A stretch of DNA of 64,000 nucleotides from Gp6-AA40 sp035649635. Lineage in GTDB: Bacteria; Acidobacteriota; Vicinamibacteria; Vicinamibacterales; UBA2999. Made by a program: the position numbers and the translations under genes. The notes beneath the pieces are model-generated. The model was given only the letters and a program-made list of their open reading frames with translations. It searched no databases and had not been told where the DNA came from. Numbering within the stretch: position 1 is the stretch's first letter; every line of letters starts with the position of its first letter. Shown one piece after another: positions 1 through 8,181 of the stretch. Where the stretch lies: the NCBI GenBank assembly GCA_035649635.1, contig DASRJE010000204.1, positions 33,793-97,792 on the forward strand, given 5' to 3'.

Positions 1-1108
1 GCGCGCCGAGCCGCCTGAACGTGCGTTGCTCGTCGGCGCCAAGCAGCTGATAGCTCCACGCAATCGTCGCGCTCATCGTCTGCTGGCGCTCGGGCAGATC
101 GCGTGCGCCGACGGGGGAGAGCAGAACGTCGCGTTCGAGCCGGCGCAGCAGATCTTCGACCGTCAGCACCTTGATCCATGGAGCCGCCAGTTCCAACGCG
201 AGTGGCAGGGCATCCAGGCGCCGGCAGATGGCTGTGACGATGGCGCTGTTTTCAAGGGTGAGGCGGAAGTCGGATTGGACGTCGCGAACCCGTTCCAGGA
301 ACAGCCGCACCGCGGGGACGCGCGCCAGATCGGCAGGGCCCCGCTCGATCGTAGTGGATTCCAGGTCCAGTGGGAGAGGACCCACTGCGTACTCGCGTTC
401 CCCTCGCACTCGGAGCGGCGCGCGGCTGGTCACCAGCAGCTTGAGCGAGGGTATCGATGCCAGAAGGTCCGCCGCCAGAGGGGCGGCCTCGAGTATGTGC
501 TCGAAGTTGTCGAGCACCAGCAGCGTGGCGCGATCTCCGCATGCGACGCGTGCGCGTGTTGGCAGATCGAGTGCAGTCACATCGGATAGCCCGATGGCCT
601 CAGCAATTCCGAGCGCCACGAACGCGGGGTCGCGAACGGCGGCAAGTGGGACGAGTACGACTCGTGTCACACCCTCGCCCGCGATCCAACGCGCGAGCTC
701 GAGTGCCAGGCGAGTCTTGCCGGCTCCGCCCGGGCCGGTCAGCGTGACGAGCCTTGTTGCCGGCTCCATCAGCCAGCGTCGCAGCGTCTTGAGGTCCGCT
801 TCCCGGCCGATCAGGACCGTCGGAGCCAGCGGCAACGGGGCACCGCTCAACTCATCGACCGCGGCATCGATCGCCGGAGCGCGCGCACTTTCGAGGAGCG
901 CGTCACGAGCTGCGCCGTTCAGGTCGAGAGCGGCAGACAGCGCGCGTACGGTTTCGGGATGCGGTCGTCGCCGATGGCCACGCTCGAGGGCGCTGACGGC
1001 ATGGACGGAGAGACCAGCGATCGTCGCCAGTTCCTCCTGAGTGAACCCCGCTGTTTCGCGAAGTGCTTTGAGTTGCGCACCAAAGGATCCCGGAGCGCCA
1101 GTCTTCAA
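1..1108 (-). CDS. XRE-type HTH / STAND ATPase transcriptional regulator (C-terminus outside window)
   Basis: Cytoplasmic regulator read from a TTG start at 1108 and running off the left edge, so only about 369 residues are visible. Residues ~6-60 form an XRE helix-turn-helix (FTQEELATIAGLS, then ALERGHRR). A STAND-type ATPase follows: LIGREADLK near residue 97, Walker A GPGGAGKTR near 121, Walker B LLVLDNFEHI, and the ATSR-like strand LLVTSRAPLR. The AP-ATPase tail ERQQTMSATIAWSYQLL is also clear. Such proteins usually end in TPR repeats, which would lie outside. No ATG is available upstream in frame and the Shine-Dalgarno is weak, so the start is uncertain. It is divergent from the CPBP protease. 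A direct repeat ACTGCCACGG (1121-1130 and 1143-1152) sits just upstream of the start and could be an operator. The family call is firm; the regulated genes are unknown. Confidence 0.85.
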   Translation of the reverse strand, partial: MKTGAPGSFGAQLKALRETAGFTQEELATIAGLSVHAVSALERGHRRRPHPETVRALSAALDLNGAARDALLESARAPAIDAAVDELSGAPLPLAPTVLIGREADLKTLRRWLMEPATRLVTLTGPGGAGKTRLALELARWIAGEGVTRVVLVPLAAVRDPAFVALGIAEAIGLSDVTALDLPTRARVACGDRATLLVLDNFEHILEAAPLAADLLASIPSLKLLVTSRAPLRVRGEREYAVGPLPLDLESTTIERGPADLARVPAVRLFLERVRDVQSDFRLTLENSAIVTAICRRLDALPLALELAAPWIKVLTVEDLLRRLERDVLLSPVGARDLPERQQTMSATIAWSYQLLGADEQRTFRRLGA

Positions 1109-1120
1109 GACTCTTACCTT

Positions 1121-1152
1121 ACTGCCACGGCGGAAGGAGATCTACTGCCACG
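1121..1152. promoter_or_regulatory. 10-bp direct repeat upstream of the HTH/ATPase regulator
   Basis: ACTGCCACGG occurs twice with a 22-bp period, that is two helical turns, immediately upstream of the minus-strand regulator start and in the intergenic space shared with the CPBP protease. The spacing suits binding of a dimeric HTH protein to one face of DNA. A role as operator is inference only. Confidence 0.3.
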
Positions 1153-1274
1153 GCTCAAGACATCTTACTGCGACCGCTGTATGAGATCGTATGCCACGCA
1201 GTACGAGCGTCGTGCGACTTCTGTGCAGCCAGTGTCGGTGGTCGAGATCCGGGCCCTCCCGCCACACTAGGCTC

Positions 1275-1934
1275 ATGGCTGGGCACACACGAGCCACCGC
1301 GTTTGCACCATTTGTCGCCTACGTTGTGGTCTTTCATCTCGCCTGGATTGCATGGCCGTTTGTCGTTTACCCGAGGCTGACGACGCTTGGCGACGCAACT
1401 CTTGCGTACGCGCTCCTCAACATCAGCTTGCGGATCCAGTTGTGGGTCGCGCCGGTGGTTCTGTACCTGCGGCAGGTGGATGGAATCGAGCCGCTCGAGT
1501 ATTTGAAGCTCCGCCACCACGTCGGGCGCGGCATTGCCGTCGCCCTCGTCGTGACCGCATTGAATCTCGCGGGATCGGTGGCGCGCTTCGGGCCGCCTCA
1601 CCCGTGGACGCAGGCACTCACATGGAACAGCGTGCTCGGGACCTCCTTCTTCGTCGGGTTCATCGAAGAGATTCCGTATCGTGGTTTCATGCTGCAGAAG
1701 TTTGCGGAGCGGGTCGGCTTTTGGATGGCCACCGTACTGACGTCGTTGTTGTTTGTCGCCATCCACGTGCCGGGCTGGATTGCGTTGCACATGTTGACGA
1801 TCGATCGCGCGGCGTCAATATTCATCTTCGCGGTCGTGATGGCAATCGTGTTCAGGTATTCACGGTCGTTGTGGGCGCCGATCATCGCCCACAGCGCTAA
1901 TGACTGCATGTCGTTCCTGCTCTTTCACGTTTGA
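1275..1934 (+). CDS. CPBP-family intramembrane metalloprotease
   Basis: A 219-residue polytopic membrane protein of the CPBP (CAAX protease/bacteriocin-processing, Abi) family. Signature motifs in order are EEIPYRGFM (EExxxR), FVAIHVPGW (the FxxxH motif) and HSANDC (HxxxN/D), all in the C-terminal half and all glutamate or histidine ligands expected for the intramembrane zinc-type site. About six hydrophobic segments surround them. The ATG at 1275 begins MAGHTRAT; a longer reading from 1191 would add a Cys/Arg-rich tail that looks non-coding. Substrate is unknown. Members act in prenyl-protein processing, peptide maturation or signalling. It is transcribed away from the HTH/ATPase regulator and followed by a palindromic repeat cluster. 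Confidence 0.85.
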   Translation: MAGHTRATAFAPFVAYVVVFHLAWIAWPFVVYPRLTTLGDATLAYALLNISLRIQLWVAPVVLYLRQVDGIEPLEYLKLRHHVGRGIAVALVVTALNLAGSVARFGPPHPWTQALTWNSVLGTSFFVGFIEEIPYRGFMLQKFAERVGFWMATVLTSLLFVAIHVPGWIALHMLTIDRAASIFIFAVVMAIVFRYSRSLWAPIIAHSANDCMSFLLFHV

Positions 1935-1982
1935 GTACGCCCGTACCTTCCAGGATCAGCTGCGACGCGAGGGCCGATCGAT

Positions 1983-2094
1983 GGTGTCAGGCAGTGAATG
2001 GTGAACGACCGCGACAGGGAAGCGGAAACATCCCGCGCTATTCACGATTCACTGCCTGACACCGATGGGGATTCACGATTCACTGCCTGACACC
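1983..2094. repeat. REP-like inverted/direct repeats with core GGTGTCAGGCAGTGAAT
   Basis: The core GGTGTCAGGCAGTGAAT lies at 1983-1999 and its exact reverse complement at 2047-2063 and 2078-2094. The two right copies are embedded in a 24-bp direct repeat (2040-2063 and 2071-2094, period 31 bp). Together they can pair as a hairpin with either right arm. A related word, TTCACTGCCTGAC, overlaps the stop codon of the regulator near 8013-8025. The arrangement resembles REP/BIME elements. No RAYT transposase is seen nearby. Confidence 0.7.
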
Positions 2095-2210
2095 ATGGGC
2101 AAGCTCTTCAAGAGCGATGGGGTGTCGGTTGGAAATCCGCTGAGCAGCAGGTTAATATCCCGCTACTTCTGACACCACCCACTGGTCGTTCGCGAACCGG
2201 ACAGGTCGCG

Positions 2211-4469
2211 GTGCTGGCGCTGGCGGCGTTCGTCGGTGCGATTCACACCGTGGCCGCACAGCAAGCGCCACCTGAGTCCGTCAACGGGACAGCACCTTCG
2301 GCGATCGACTACGACACGGCACATCTGCAACGACGGCTTCCCGCGGTTCGAACTGCCAGCCCGATCACGCTCGACGCCACATTTGACGAAGCCGCCTGGA
2401 ACGATGCCCCCGTGGCCAGCGGCTTCATTCAGAATGAGCCGCGCGAAGGCGCGCCCGCCACCTACGACACCGAGGTCCGTGTGCTCTATGACGATGAGGC
2501 GCTGTACTTCGGCGTATTCGCACGCGACGACCAGCCGTCGCGCATCATCGTCAACGACTTGAAGGAGGACTTCAGCACGGGCAACAGCGACGGGTTCCGC
2601 ATCGTGCTCGATACGTTTCATGACGAGCGGAATGCGTATCAGTTCGCGACCAATCCCGCCGGCGCCAAGTGGGATGCGCAGATGTCGAACGAGGGGCGCG
2701 AGAACAACGCCGATTGGGACGGCATCTGGGACGTGAGCGCGCGCGTGGGGGAGACCGGCTGGTACGCAGAGATCAGAATTCCGTTTCGCACGCTGAGATT
2801 CAGCAGCAGCGATGTCCAGACGTGGGGCGTCAATTTCGAACGGAAGGTGCGACGGCTGAACGAGGACAGTCACTGGGCGCCGCTTCCTCGAATCTACGAC
2901 ATCGAGCGCGTCTCACTGGCCGGGCGCGTCGACGACTTCCGTGGTTTGCGACAGGGACGGAACTTGCGGATCAAGCCGTACGCGGCGGGCAGCTCCAACA
3001 CGATTGGGTTAACGGGGACGAGTGGCGATTTCGATGCCGGCTTCGACGTGAAGTACGGCATTACCAACGGCCTCGTTTGGGACTTCACCGTCAATACCGA
3101 CTTCTCGCAGGTCGAAGCCGACGAACAACAGATCAACCTGACGCGCTTCAGTTTGTTCTTCCCCGAGAAACGGGACTTCTTCCTCGAGAACTCGGGCATT
3201 TTCCAATTTGGCGCCGGTGTCACTGGATTCGCCGCCGGCGGTGGCGGCGGTGGCGGTGGCGGCGGTGGTGGCGGCCGCCAGACCGCAGATCTGCGGATGT
3301 TCTTCAGCCGTCGCATCGGGCTGTCGGAAGACGGCGAGGCGATTCCGATTCTCTTCGGAACGCGTTTGACGGGCCGCCAGGGCGCGTACTCGATTGGCGT
3401 ATTGAATGTGGAGGAAGACGAGCACGGCGCCGAGCCACGTACCAACGACACCGCGATTCGCGTGCGCCGCGACGTACTCGCCAACTCGGATATCGGGGCG
3501 ATCCTGCTGCTCAGGGAGCCGGGTGGGCCTTCATACAATCGCGTCGGCGGCGTGGACGCAAACTTTCGTTTCGGCTCCTACCTCAATGTGAACGGCTATG
3601 CCGCCAAGTCCTTCTCGCCGCTGGTGAGCACGACGGGCAGCGGCAATGAGTACGCCGAGCGCGCAGGCCTCAACTATGCCGGGCGCACATGGCAGCTTCA
3701 GGCCAACTATGAAGGCATCGGCGAGCGTTTCGTGAATGACCTGGGGTTCGTGCCTCGCCGCGGCGTGAACAACTACTTTGCATTTCTCGCGCGCCGATTC
3801 CGCCCGCTCGCCGTGTCGAACTGGATCCGTGAGATCAGACCGCACTCACAATTCGACGCCTTTTATCGCCAGGACGGTGGTGCGTTGGAGTCGCGCTACC
3901 TCGACTTCCATCTCCCGATCACGTTCCAGGACAGCTCGAACATGGAGATCGGTGTCAATCCGAACGTCGAGGTGATCAGCGAGCGTTTTCTCCTCAACAC
4001 CGCCCATGATGTGTGGGTGGAACCGGGTCGCTACGACTTCAACGAGTACTTCATCTTCTGGAACACCAATGCGGCGGCGCGTTTTTCGGTGAACACGCGG
4101 TATGCCATCGGGCCCTTCTACGACGGCTATCGGCGTGCCTACACCGTCTCGCCCTCGCTTCGGCTGAACGAGAATTTCAACGCGTCGGTTGGCCTGCAGA
4201 TCAACGACATCTCGGCTCCGACCGACGGGTTTGTCTCAAAACTCCTGACGACACGCGTAAACTACAACTTCAACACGAAGATGTTCTTCAACGCGCTGGT
4301 GCAGTACAACAGCGACACCCGGCAGTGGACCTCGAACCTGCGCTTCAACATCATCCACCGCCCGCTCAGCGACTTCTTCCTGGTCTACAACGATCGCCGT
4401 GATGAGCGAACCGGCACGTTGCTCAGTCGCGCGGTGATTGCGAAGCTCACCTACCTGGTGGCGTTTTAG
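2211..4469 (+). CDS. DUF5916 outer-membrane protein with N-terminal CBM9-like domain
   Basis: A 752-residue envelope protein. Residues ~45-225 look like the CBM9-like domain of this family (LDATFDEAAWNDAP, then YDDEALYFGVFARD). The rest matches DUF5916, with the hallmark FSQVEADEQQINLTRF and FFPEKRDFFLENSGIF followed by an alternating beta-rich C-terminus ending LTYLVAF, as expected for an outer-membrane beta barrel. A run of about 14 glycines (encoded near 3238-3280) precedes RQTADLRMFFSRRIG. The GTG at 2211 leaves a signal peptide without a positive n-region. In-frame sequence upstream (from about 2163) supplies arginines (TGRSRTGQV) but has no ATG, GTG or TTG, so the true start may be non-canonical or the 5' end is altered. 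Function is unknown; a role in uptake of carbohydrate or polymer is inferred from the family architecture. Confidence 0.85.
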   Translation: MLALAAFVGAIHTVAAQQAPPESVNGTAPSAIDYDTAHLQRRLPAVRTASPITLDATFDEAAWNDAPVASGFIQNEPREGAPATYDTEVRVLYDDEALYFGVFARDDQPSRIIVNDLKEDFSTGNSDGFRIVLDTFHDERNAYQFATNPAGAKWDAQMSNEGRENNADWDGIWDVSARVGETGWYAEIRIPFRTLRFSSSDVQTWGVNFERKVRRLNEDSHWAPLPRIYDIERVSLAGRVDDFRGLRQGRNLRIKPYAAGSSNTIGLTGTSGDFDAGFDVKYGITNGLVWDFTVNTDFSQVEADEQQINLTRFSLFFPEKRDFFLENSGIFQFGAGVTGFAAGGGGGGGGGGGGGRQTADLRMFFSRRIGLSEDGEAIPILFGTRLTGRQGAYSIGVLNVEEDEHGAEPRTNDTAIRVRRDVLANSDIGAILLLREPGGPSYNRVGGVDANFRFGSYLNVNGYAAKSFSPLVSTTGSGNEYAERAGLNYAGRTWQLQANYEGIGERFVNDLGFVPRRGVNNYFAFLARRFRPLAVSNWIREIRPHSQFDAFYRQDGGALESRYLDFHLPITFQDSSNMEIGVNPNVEVISERFLLNTAHDVWVEPGRYDFNEYFIFWNTNAAARFSVNTRYAIGPFYDGYRRAYTVSPSLRLNENFNASVGLQINDISAPTDGFVSKLLTTRVNYNFNTKMFFNALVQYNSDTRQWTSNLRFNIIHRPLSDFFLVYNDRRDERTGTLLSRAVIAKLTYLVAF

Positions 4470-4769
4470 TTGGAGACAAAGAGCCTCTGATAACTCCCAA
4501 CTCCGGACGTATCTGTTTACCGGGTCCGAGCCGCGATCGGGCAGCTTGGTCAACCCCGCGGTGAATAATCGGAGGTGGTGGGGGGAAACGGTCTTGTGAT
4601 TGCGCGCCGCTCGACCCAACCCGCACGAAGCGCGTCGCCGGCATGGCGCTTCCGTTCGTGCTCCGGTTCTCCGTTGCTCCGTGTCGATCCGCTGCCTCCG
4701 CCAGCTCCGTTGCCAAGAGCCCTCGTGGCGCGAAGGCGGAAGCGTTGGAGATTAGGAGTTCAGGCGTTC
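4470..4769. other. Intergenic region, no gene recognised
   Basis: Three hundred bases between the convergent DUF5916 gene and the GNAT gene. Both strands have open frames but only with arginine/proline-rich, biased translations that resemble no protein family. The words AACTCCCAACTCC near 4494-4506 echo the hairpin arms at 5451-5516. Nothing else is seen. Confidence 0.5.
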
Positions 4770-5375
4770 TCAGGCGCGAATCGCTTTCAATCCGACCTCG
4801 AGCAGCGCCTGCCAGTTCGTGCCGTCCGACCCAATCGCAATCGGCTCGCGCGGTGCTGCCGTTCGCGCCGCCTGGATCGCGCACTGCCACCACCCCACAT
4901 CATGCCAGCGCCCGAACTTGTGGCCGACGTTCCGGTAAACACCGATGTGCACGAAGCCCGTGCGCTCGTGCAGTCGAATACTGGCGGGGTTCGGTAATGC
5001 AATCCCGGCGAACGCATTCGCAAAGCCCTGGGCGCCGAGCACCGCGAACAACGATTGATACAAGCCGAATCCGACGCCACGTTCGCGAAATTTCTCGTGC
5101 ACGTACGCAGAAGTCTCGACCGACCATCTGTACGCAGGGCGCGGGCGAAAGCGGCCGGCGTAGGCGTAGCCGGCGATCATGCCGTCGTGTTCATAGACGA
5201 GCCAGGGGTACTCAGGAACTGTCACCAGAATGCGACGCGCGATCTCCTGGTCGGTAGGTGGGTCGGTCTCGAACGAGATCGCGGTTCCGGCCACGATCGG
5301 CCGATAAATTGCGCCGATTGCCGAGGCATCGGATTCAGCGGCGAGCCGGATGCGTCCGCCGCGGTTCATGGCCAT
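4770..5375 (-). CDS. GNAT-family N-acetyltransferase (phosphinothricin acetyltransferase-like)
   Basis: A 201-residue cytosolic acetyltransferase. The N-terminus IRLAAESDASAIGAIYRPIV and the segment AISFETDPPT fit the PAT/Bar-like branch. The acetyl-CoA loop is RERGVGFGLYQSL (R/QxxGxG/A), followed by the usual FANAFAGIALPNPASIRLHE and GFVHIGVYRNVGHKFGRW. The start at 5375 is chosen because AGGAGGTGAACC lies just upstream; a longer reading to 5474 would place the Shine-Dalgarno inside the coding region. A second ATG two codons later (5369) is possible. The family usually acetylates small amine substrates such as demethylphosphinothricin, methionine sulfone or sulfoximine. The exact substrate cannot be told here. 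Confidence 0.88.
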   Translation of the reverse strand: MAMNRGGRIRLAAESDASAIGAIYRPIVAGTAISFETDPPTDQEIARRILVTVPEYPWLVYEHDGMIAGYAYAGRFRPRPAYRWSVETSAYVHEKFRERGVGFGLYQSLFAVLGAQGFANAFAGIALPNPASIRLHERTGFVHIGVYRNVGHKFGRWHDVGWWQCAIQAARTAAPREPIAIGSDGTNWQALLEVGLKAIRA

Positions 5376-5450
5376 ACTATGGTTCACCTCCTCGCACCAA
5401 GACCTTACGCTTGAGCAGAGACAGAATGCGTGAGAGGGAAGAGATAGTGT

Positions 5451-5516
5451 CAACTCCCAACTCCCAAAACCCAAGTCCCACGGCCGTCCTGGGAATTGGG
5501 AATTGGAGGTTGGGAG
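5451..5516. repeat. Intergenic hairpin with arms of repeated AACTCCC words
   Basis: The left arm (5451-5480) is two AACTCCC words followed by degenerate versions. The right arm (5490-5516) is the complementary series TGGGAATTGGGA..GGTTGGGAG. It lies between the divergent GNAT and winged-helix regulator genes, so it is not a shared terminator. Four other elements in this window share the same design with unrelated words. Confidence 0.6.
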
Positions 5517-5552
5517 CTGATCCCTGTTTCAGCGGCCTGCTAGAGAGTACGC

Positions 5553-8024
5553 ATGGCGACCGAACCGTCAGGACAGAACTCCGGACGCGATCTCGCACTC
5601 AGCCTCGACCGGGCGTGTTTACTGCGCGGTAGCGAGGAAATCCGGCTCAGAGCCAAAACGTTCGAGGTACTGCTGTACCTCCACGAACATCAAGGAACCC
5701 TCGTAACCAAAGAAGATCTGTTTCGGGCTGTGTGGACCGACACGTTCGTGTCCGATGACTCGCTGACGAAGTGCATCCACGAGATTCGCAACGCGCTGGG
5801 CGACAACGACCACCAGCTCTTGAAGACCGTGGCGCGGAGAGGTTTCATCCTTGACGTGCGGCTTGCGACCGTTGAGCGCGCCGTTCAACAGCACACGTAT
5901 GGCTCGCCCGTGCACGCGCCCGACCAACGGATGCACGACCTGCCCGCGCCGCTCACCAGTTTCGTCGGTCGCAGGCGAGAGATTGCCGCGCTCATGGAGT
6001 TGTTGCCGGCGACGCGGCTGTTGACGCTGACGGGCACCGGCGGATGCGGCAAGACGCGTCTCGCACTCGAGGTCGCGCGGCGGATGCTCGATGGTTTTCC
6101 CGGCGGCGTGTGGATGGCCGATCTGTCGCCGCTCGCCGACCCGGCGCTGGTCGTTCAGACCGTCGCGTCCGCGCTCGACGTCAGGCAGGCCGCCGGTCGA
6201 TCGCTCGTCGAAACACTGTCGGACCACTTGCGGCATCGCCAGATCCTGCTGGTGCTCGATAACTGCGAACACGTCATTGACGCGAGTGCCGAACTCGCCG
6301 GTACGCTGCTCCGTGCGGCGGCTGGTCTCACGATACTGGCCACGAGCCGAGAGGCACTGAGAATTGCTGGCGAGAAGACGTGGCGAGTGCCTTCTCTCAC
6401 GGTGCCTGAGGCCGATCTCCCGAGCCAGGCGGACGACTTGCTGAAGTACGAAGCCGTTGATCTCTTGATCCAGCGAGCCGCGGCCGTGGGTGGCGGGTTC
6501 CCGATCACGGCGAACAACGCCGGTGCTGTCGCCGAAGTCTGCCGTCGCCTCGACGGAATCCCGCTCGCAATCGAACTGGCGGCGGCGCGTCTGAACGTAC
6601 TTTCGATCGAGCAAATCCGCGCGCGCCTCGACGGTCGATTTCGATTGCTTGCTCGGACGCTCAGGACGCCCATCGAGCGGCAACGAACTCTCGAAGCCAC
6701 CGTTGACTGGAGCTACGAGCTGCTTGCTGAACCCGAACGCCAGCTGCTGCGGCGGCTTTCGATTTTTGCCGGTGGGTGGACGCTCGAAGCCGCTGAGCAA
6801 GTGTGCTCCGGCGGCGGCATCGATCGCGCCGACGTGCTCGACCTGCTGTCTCATCTGGTCGACAAATCGCTCGTCATGGTGGACCAGGAAATCGATGGAC
6901 AACGCCGCTTTCGATATCTCGAAACCGTGCGTCAATACGGATGGGAGCGCTTGCAGCGTTCCGGCGAGGCCGACGATGTTCGCGCTCGTCATTTGACGTT
7001 TCTTGTCGAATTGACTCGACTCGCCGAGCCACAACTCCTGAAGGCGGAGCAGCTCCATTGGCTCGACCGCCTCCGGTTGGAACACGCCAATGTTCGAGCG
7101 GCCCTCGAGTGGGGCCTCGCGTCCGACCAGGGCGGCCCCGAGAGCGTGGAGATGGCGGGACGATTGTTGTGGTTCTGGGTGAAGTTCGCTTATCTGACCG
7201 AGGGACAGCAGTGGCTCGAACGCGCGCTCGCGAGGAGTCAGGCGTCCGCGGTTGGCGTGCGGGCGCAAACCTTCCTGGCGCTCGGCAGCATTGTGTTCTT
7301 TCAAGGAGATTTCGCCCGCGCGTACGAGTTGCTTGGCGAGAGCGCAGCGCTGGCGCGTGAGGCATGCGAGCCGTCGATAGCGGCGATAGCCCTCGGCTTG
7401 CACACGATGGCTGCGATCGAGCGCGGAGAGTTCGAACTCGGCGCGCGGCTGGCCACGGAATCTGCGTCGGCCGCCCACGAGGCTGGCAACCCGCTGCTCC
7501 GAGGGTTTTCATTGACCTTTTTCGGCTACGAGGCGCTTTACGCAGGAGACATCGATCGGGCCGGTCGCCTGCACGAGGAAGCGGTTGCTCTCAATCGCGC
7601 GCAAGGCGAACTCTGGGGGCTGGCCATCGTGTTGTTCGACCTCGCCTTGTTGCGGGTCGTGCAGCATCGTCTCGCCGAGGGCAGGGTCTTGTGTGCCGAG
7701 GTGATTGCGCTCGGGCGGCAGTTCCGCGATCGGCGCGCGATCGGCTGGGCCTTAGGGGTATTGGCCGCCGCGTATTTCGGCGACGGACGTCCTGAACGCG
7801 CCGCGCGGCTTCTGGGCGCGATGCAGGTTCTACTCGAGAGCATCGGCTCGTCCACGCAGCCTTCGTACAACGCCTTGATCGGCGATCACCTGTTCAGCGC
7901 TCTGCCACAGGAGCTGGGAGAAGATGCTTACCGGCAAGCGCTGGCCGCCGGCCGCGCGATGTCGATGTCGCAAGCGATCGACTACGCGCTCGAAGAACAA
8001 ATGGGTTGGCAGTTCACTGCCTGA
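5553..8024 (+). CDS. Winged-helix / STAND ATPase / TPR transcriptional regulator
   Basis: An 823-residue cytosolic regulator. Residues ~8-105 are an OmpR-type winged helix (Trans_reg_C): LRAKTFEVLLYLHEHQG, DDSLTKCIHEIRNALGD, TVARRGFILDV. The ATPase begins LTSFVGRRREIAALM (~130), with Walker A GTGGCGKTR near 157, Walker B ILLVLDNCEHV and ILATSREALRIAGEK. The tail RQRTLEATVDWSYELL is typical, followed by a helical TPR-like region of about 400 residues. It belongs to the AfsR/MalT-like group of ATP-switched regulators. ATG at 5553 has no strong Shine-Dalgarno. The next gene on the same strand (the CxxCH protein) begins 157 bp downstream and is a candidate target, but this is inference. Confidence 0.9.
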   Translation: MATEPSGQNSGRDLALSLDRACLLRGSEEIRLRAKTFEVLLYLHEHQGTLVTKEDLFRAVWTDTFVSDDSLTKCIHEIRNALGDNDHQLLKTVARRGFILDVRLATVERAVQQHTYGSPVHAPDQRMHDLPAPLTSFVGRRREIAALMELLPATRLLTLTGTGGCGKTRLALEVARRMLDGFPGGVWMADLSPLADPALVVQTVASALDVRQAAGRSLVETLSDHLRHRQILLVLDNCEHVIDASAELAGTLLRAAAGLTILATSREALRIAGEKTWRVPSLTVPEADLPSQADDLLKYEAVDLLIQRAAAVGGGFPITANNAGAVAEVCRRLDGIPLAIELAAARLNVLSIEQIRARLDGRFRLLARTLRTPIERQRTLEATVDWSYELLAEPERQLLRRLSIFAGGWTLEAAEQVCSGGGIDRADVLDLLSHLVDKSLVMVDQEIDGQRRFRYLETVRQYGWERLQRSGEADDVRARHLTFLVELTRLAEPQLLKAEQLHWLDRLRLEHANVRAALEWGLASDQGGPESVEMAGRLLWFWVKFAYLTEGQQWLERALARSQASAVGVRAQTFLALGSIVFFQGDFARAYELLGESAALAREACEPSIAAIALGLHTMAAIERGEFELGARLATESASAAHEAGNPLLRGFSLTFFGYEALYAGDIDRAGRLHEEAVALNRAQGELWGLAIVLFDLALLRVVQHRLAEGRVLCAEVIALGRQFRDRRAIGWALGVLAAAYFGDGRPERAARLLGAMQVLLESIGSSTQPSYNALIGDHLFSALPQELGEDAYRQALAAGRAMSMSQAIDYALEEQMGWQFTA

Positions 8025-8181
8025 CGCCCACTCCTCCGTAATTTCCACGTATCCAACCGGCTGCCCCCGAAATGTCGGAGTTCTTTCCGAAATAGGTCAG
8101 GACATTCTGCCGGCCCGCGCGCAACATTCCTGAACGTCGAGCGGTCCATCCATTGCGGACCGCCTCACGGAGGGAACTGCC

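Noticed and set aside
171..1040. Long plus-strand frame opposite the HTH/ATPase regulator
   Set aside because: The minus strand carries HTH, Walker A and Walker B motifs in order; the plus translation is Ser/Arg-rich and without family features, a shadow of GC-rich codon bias.
5619..7478. 619-aa minus-strand frame inside the winged-helix/ATPase regulator
   Set aside because: It is antisense to a gene with clear domains; its translation is Arg/Gln-rich with no motif. Long antisense frames are common at this GC content.
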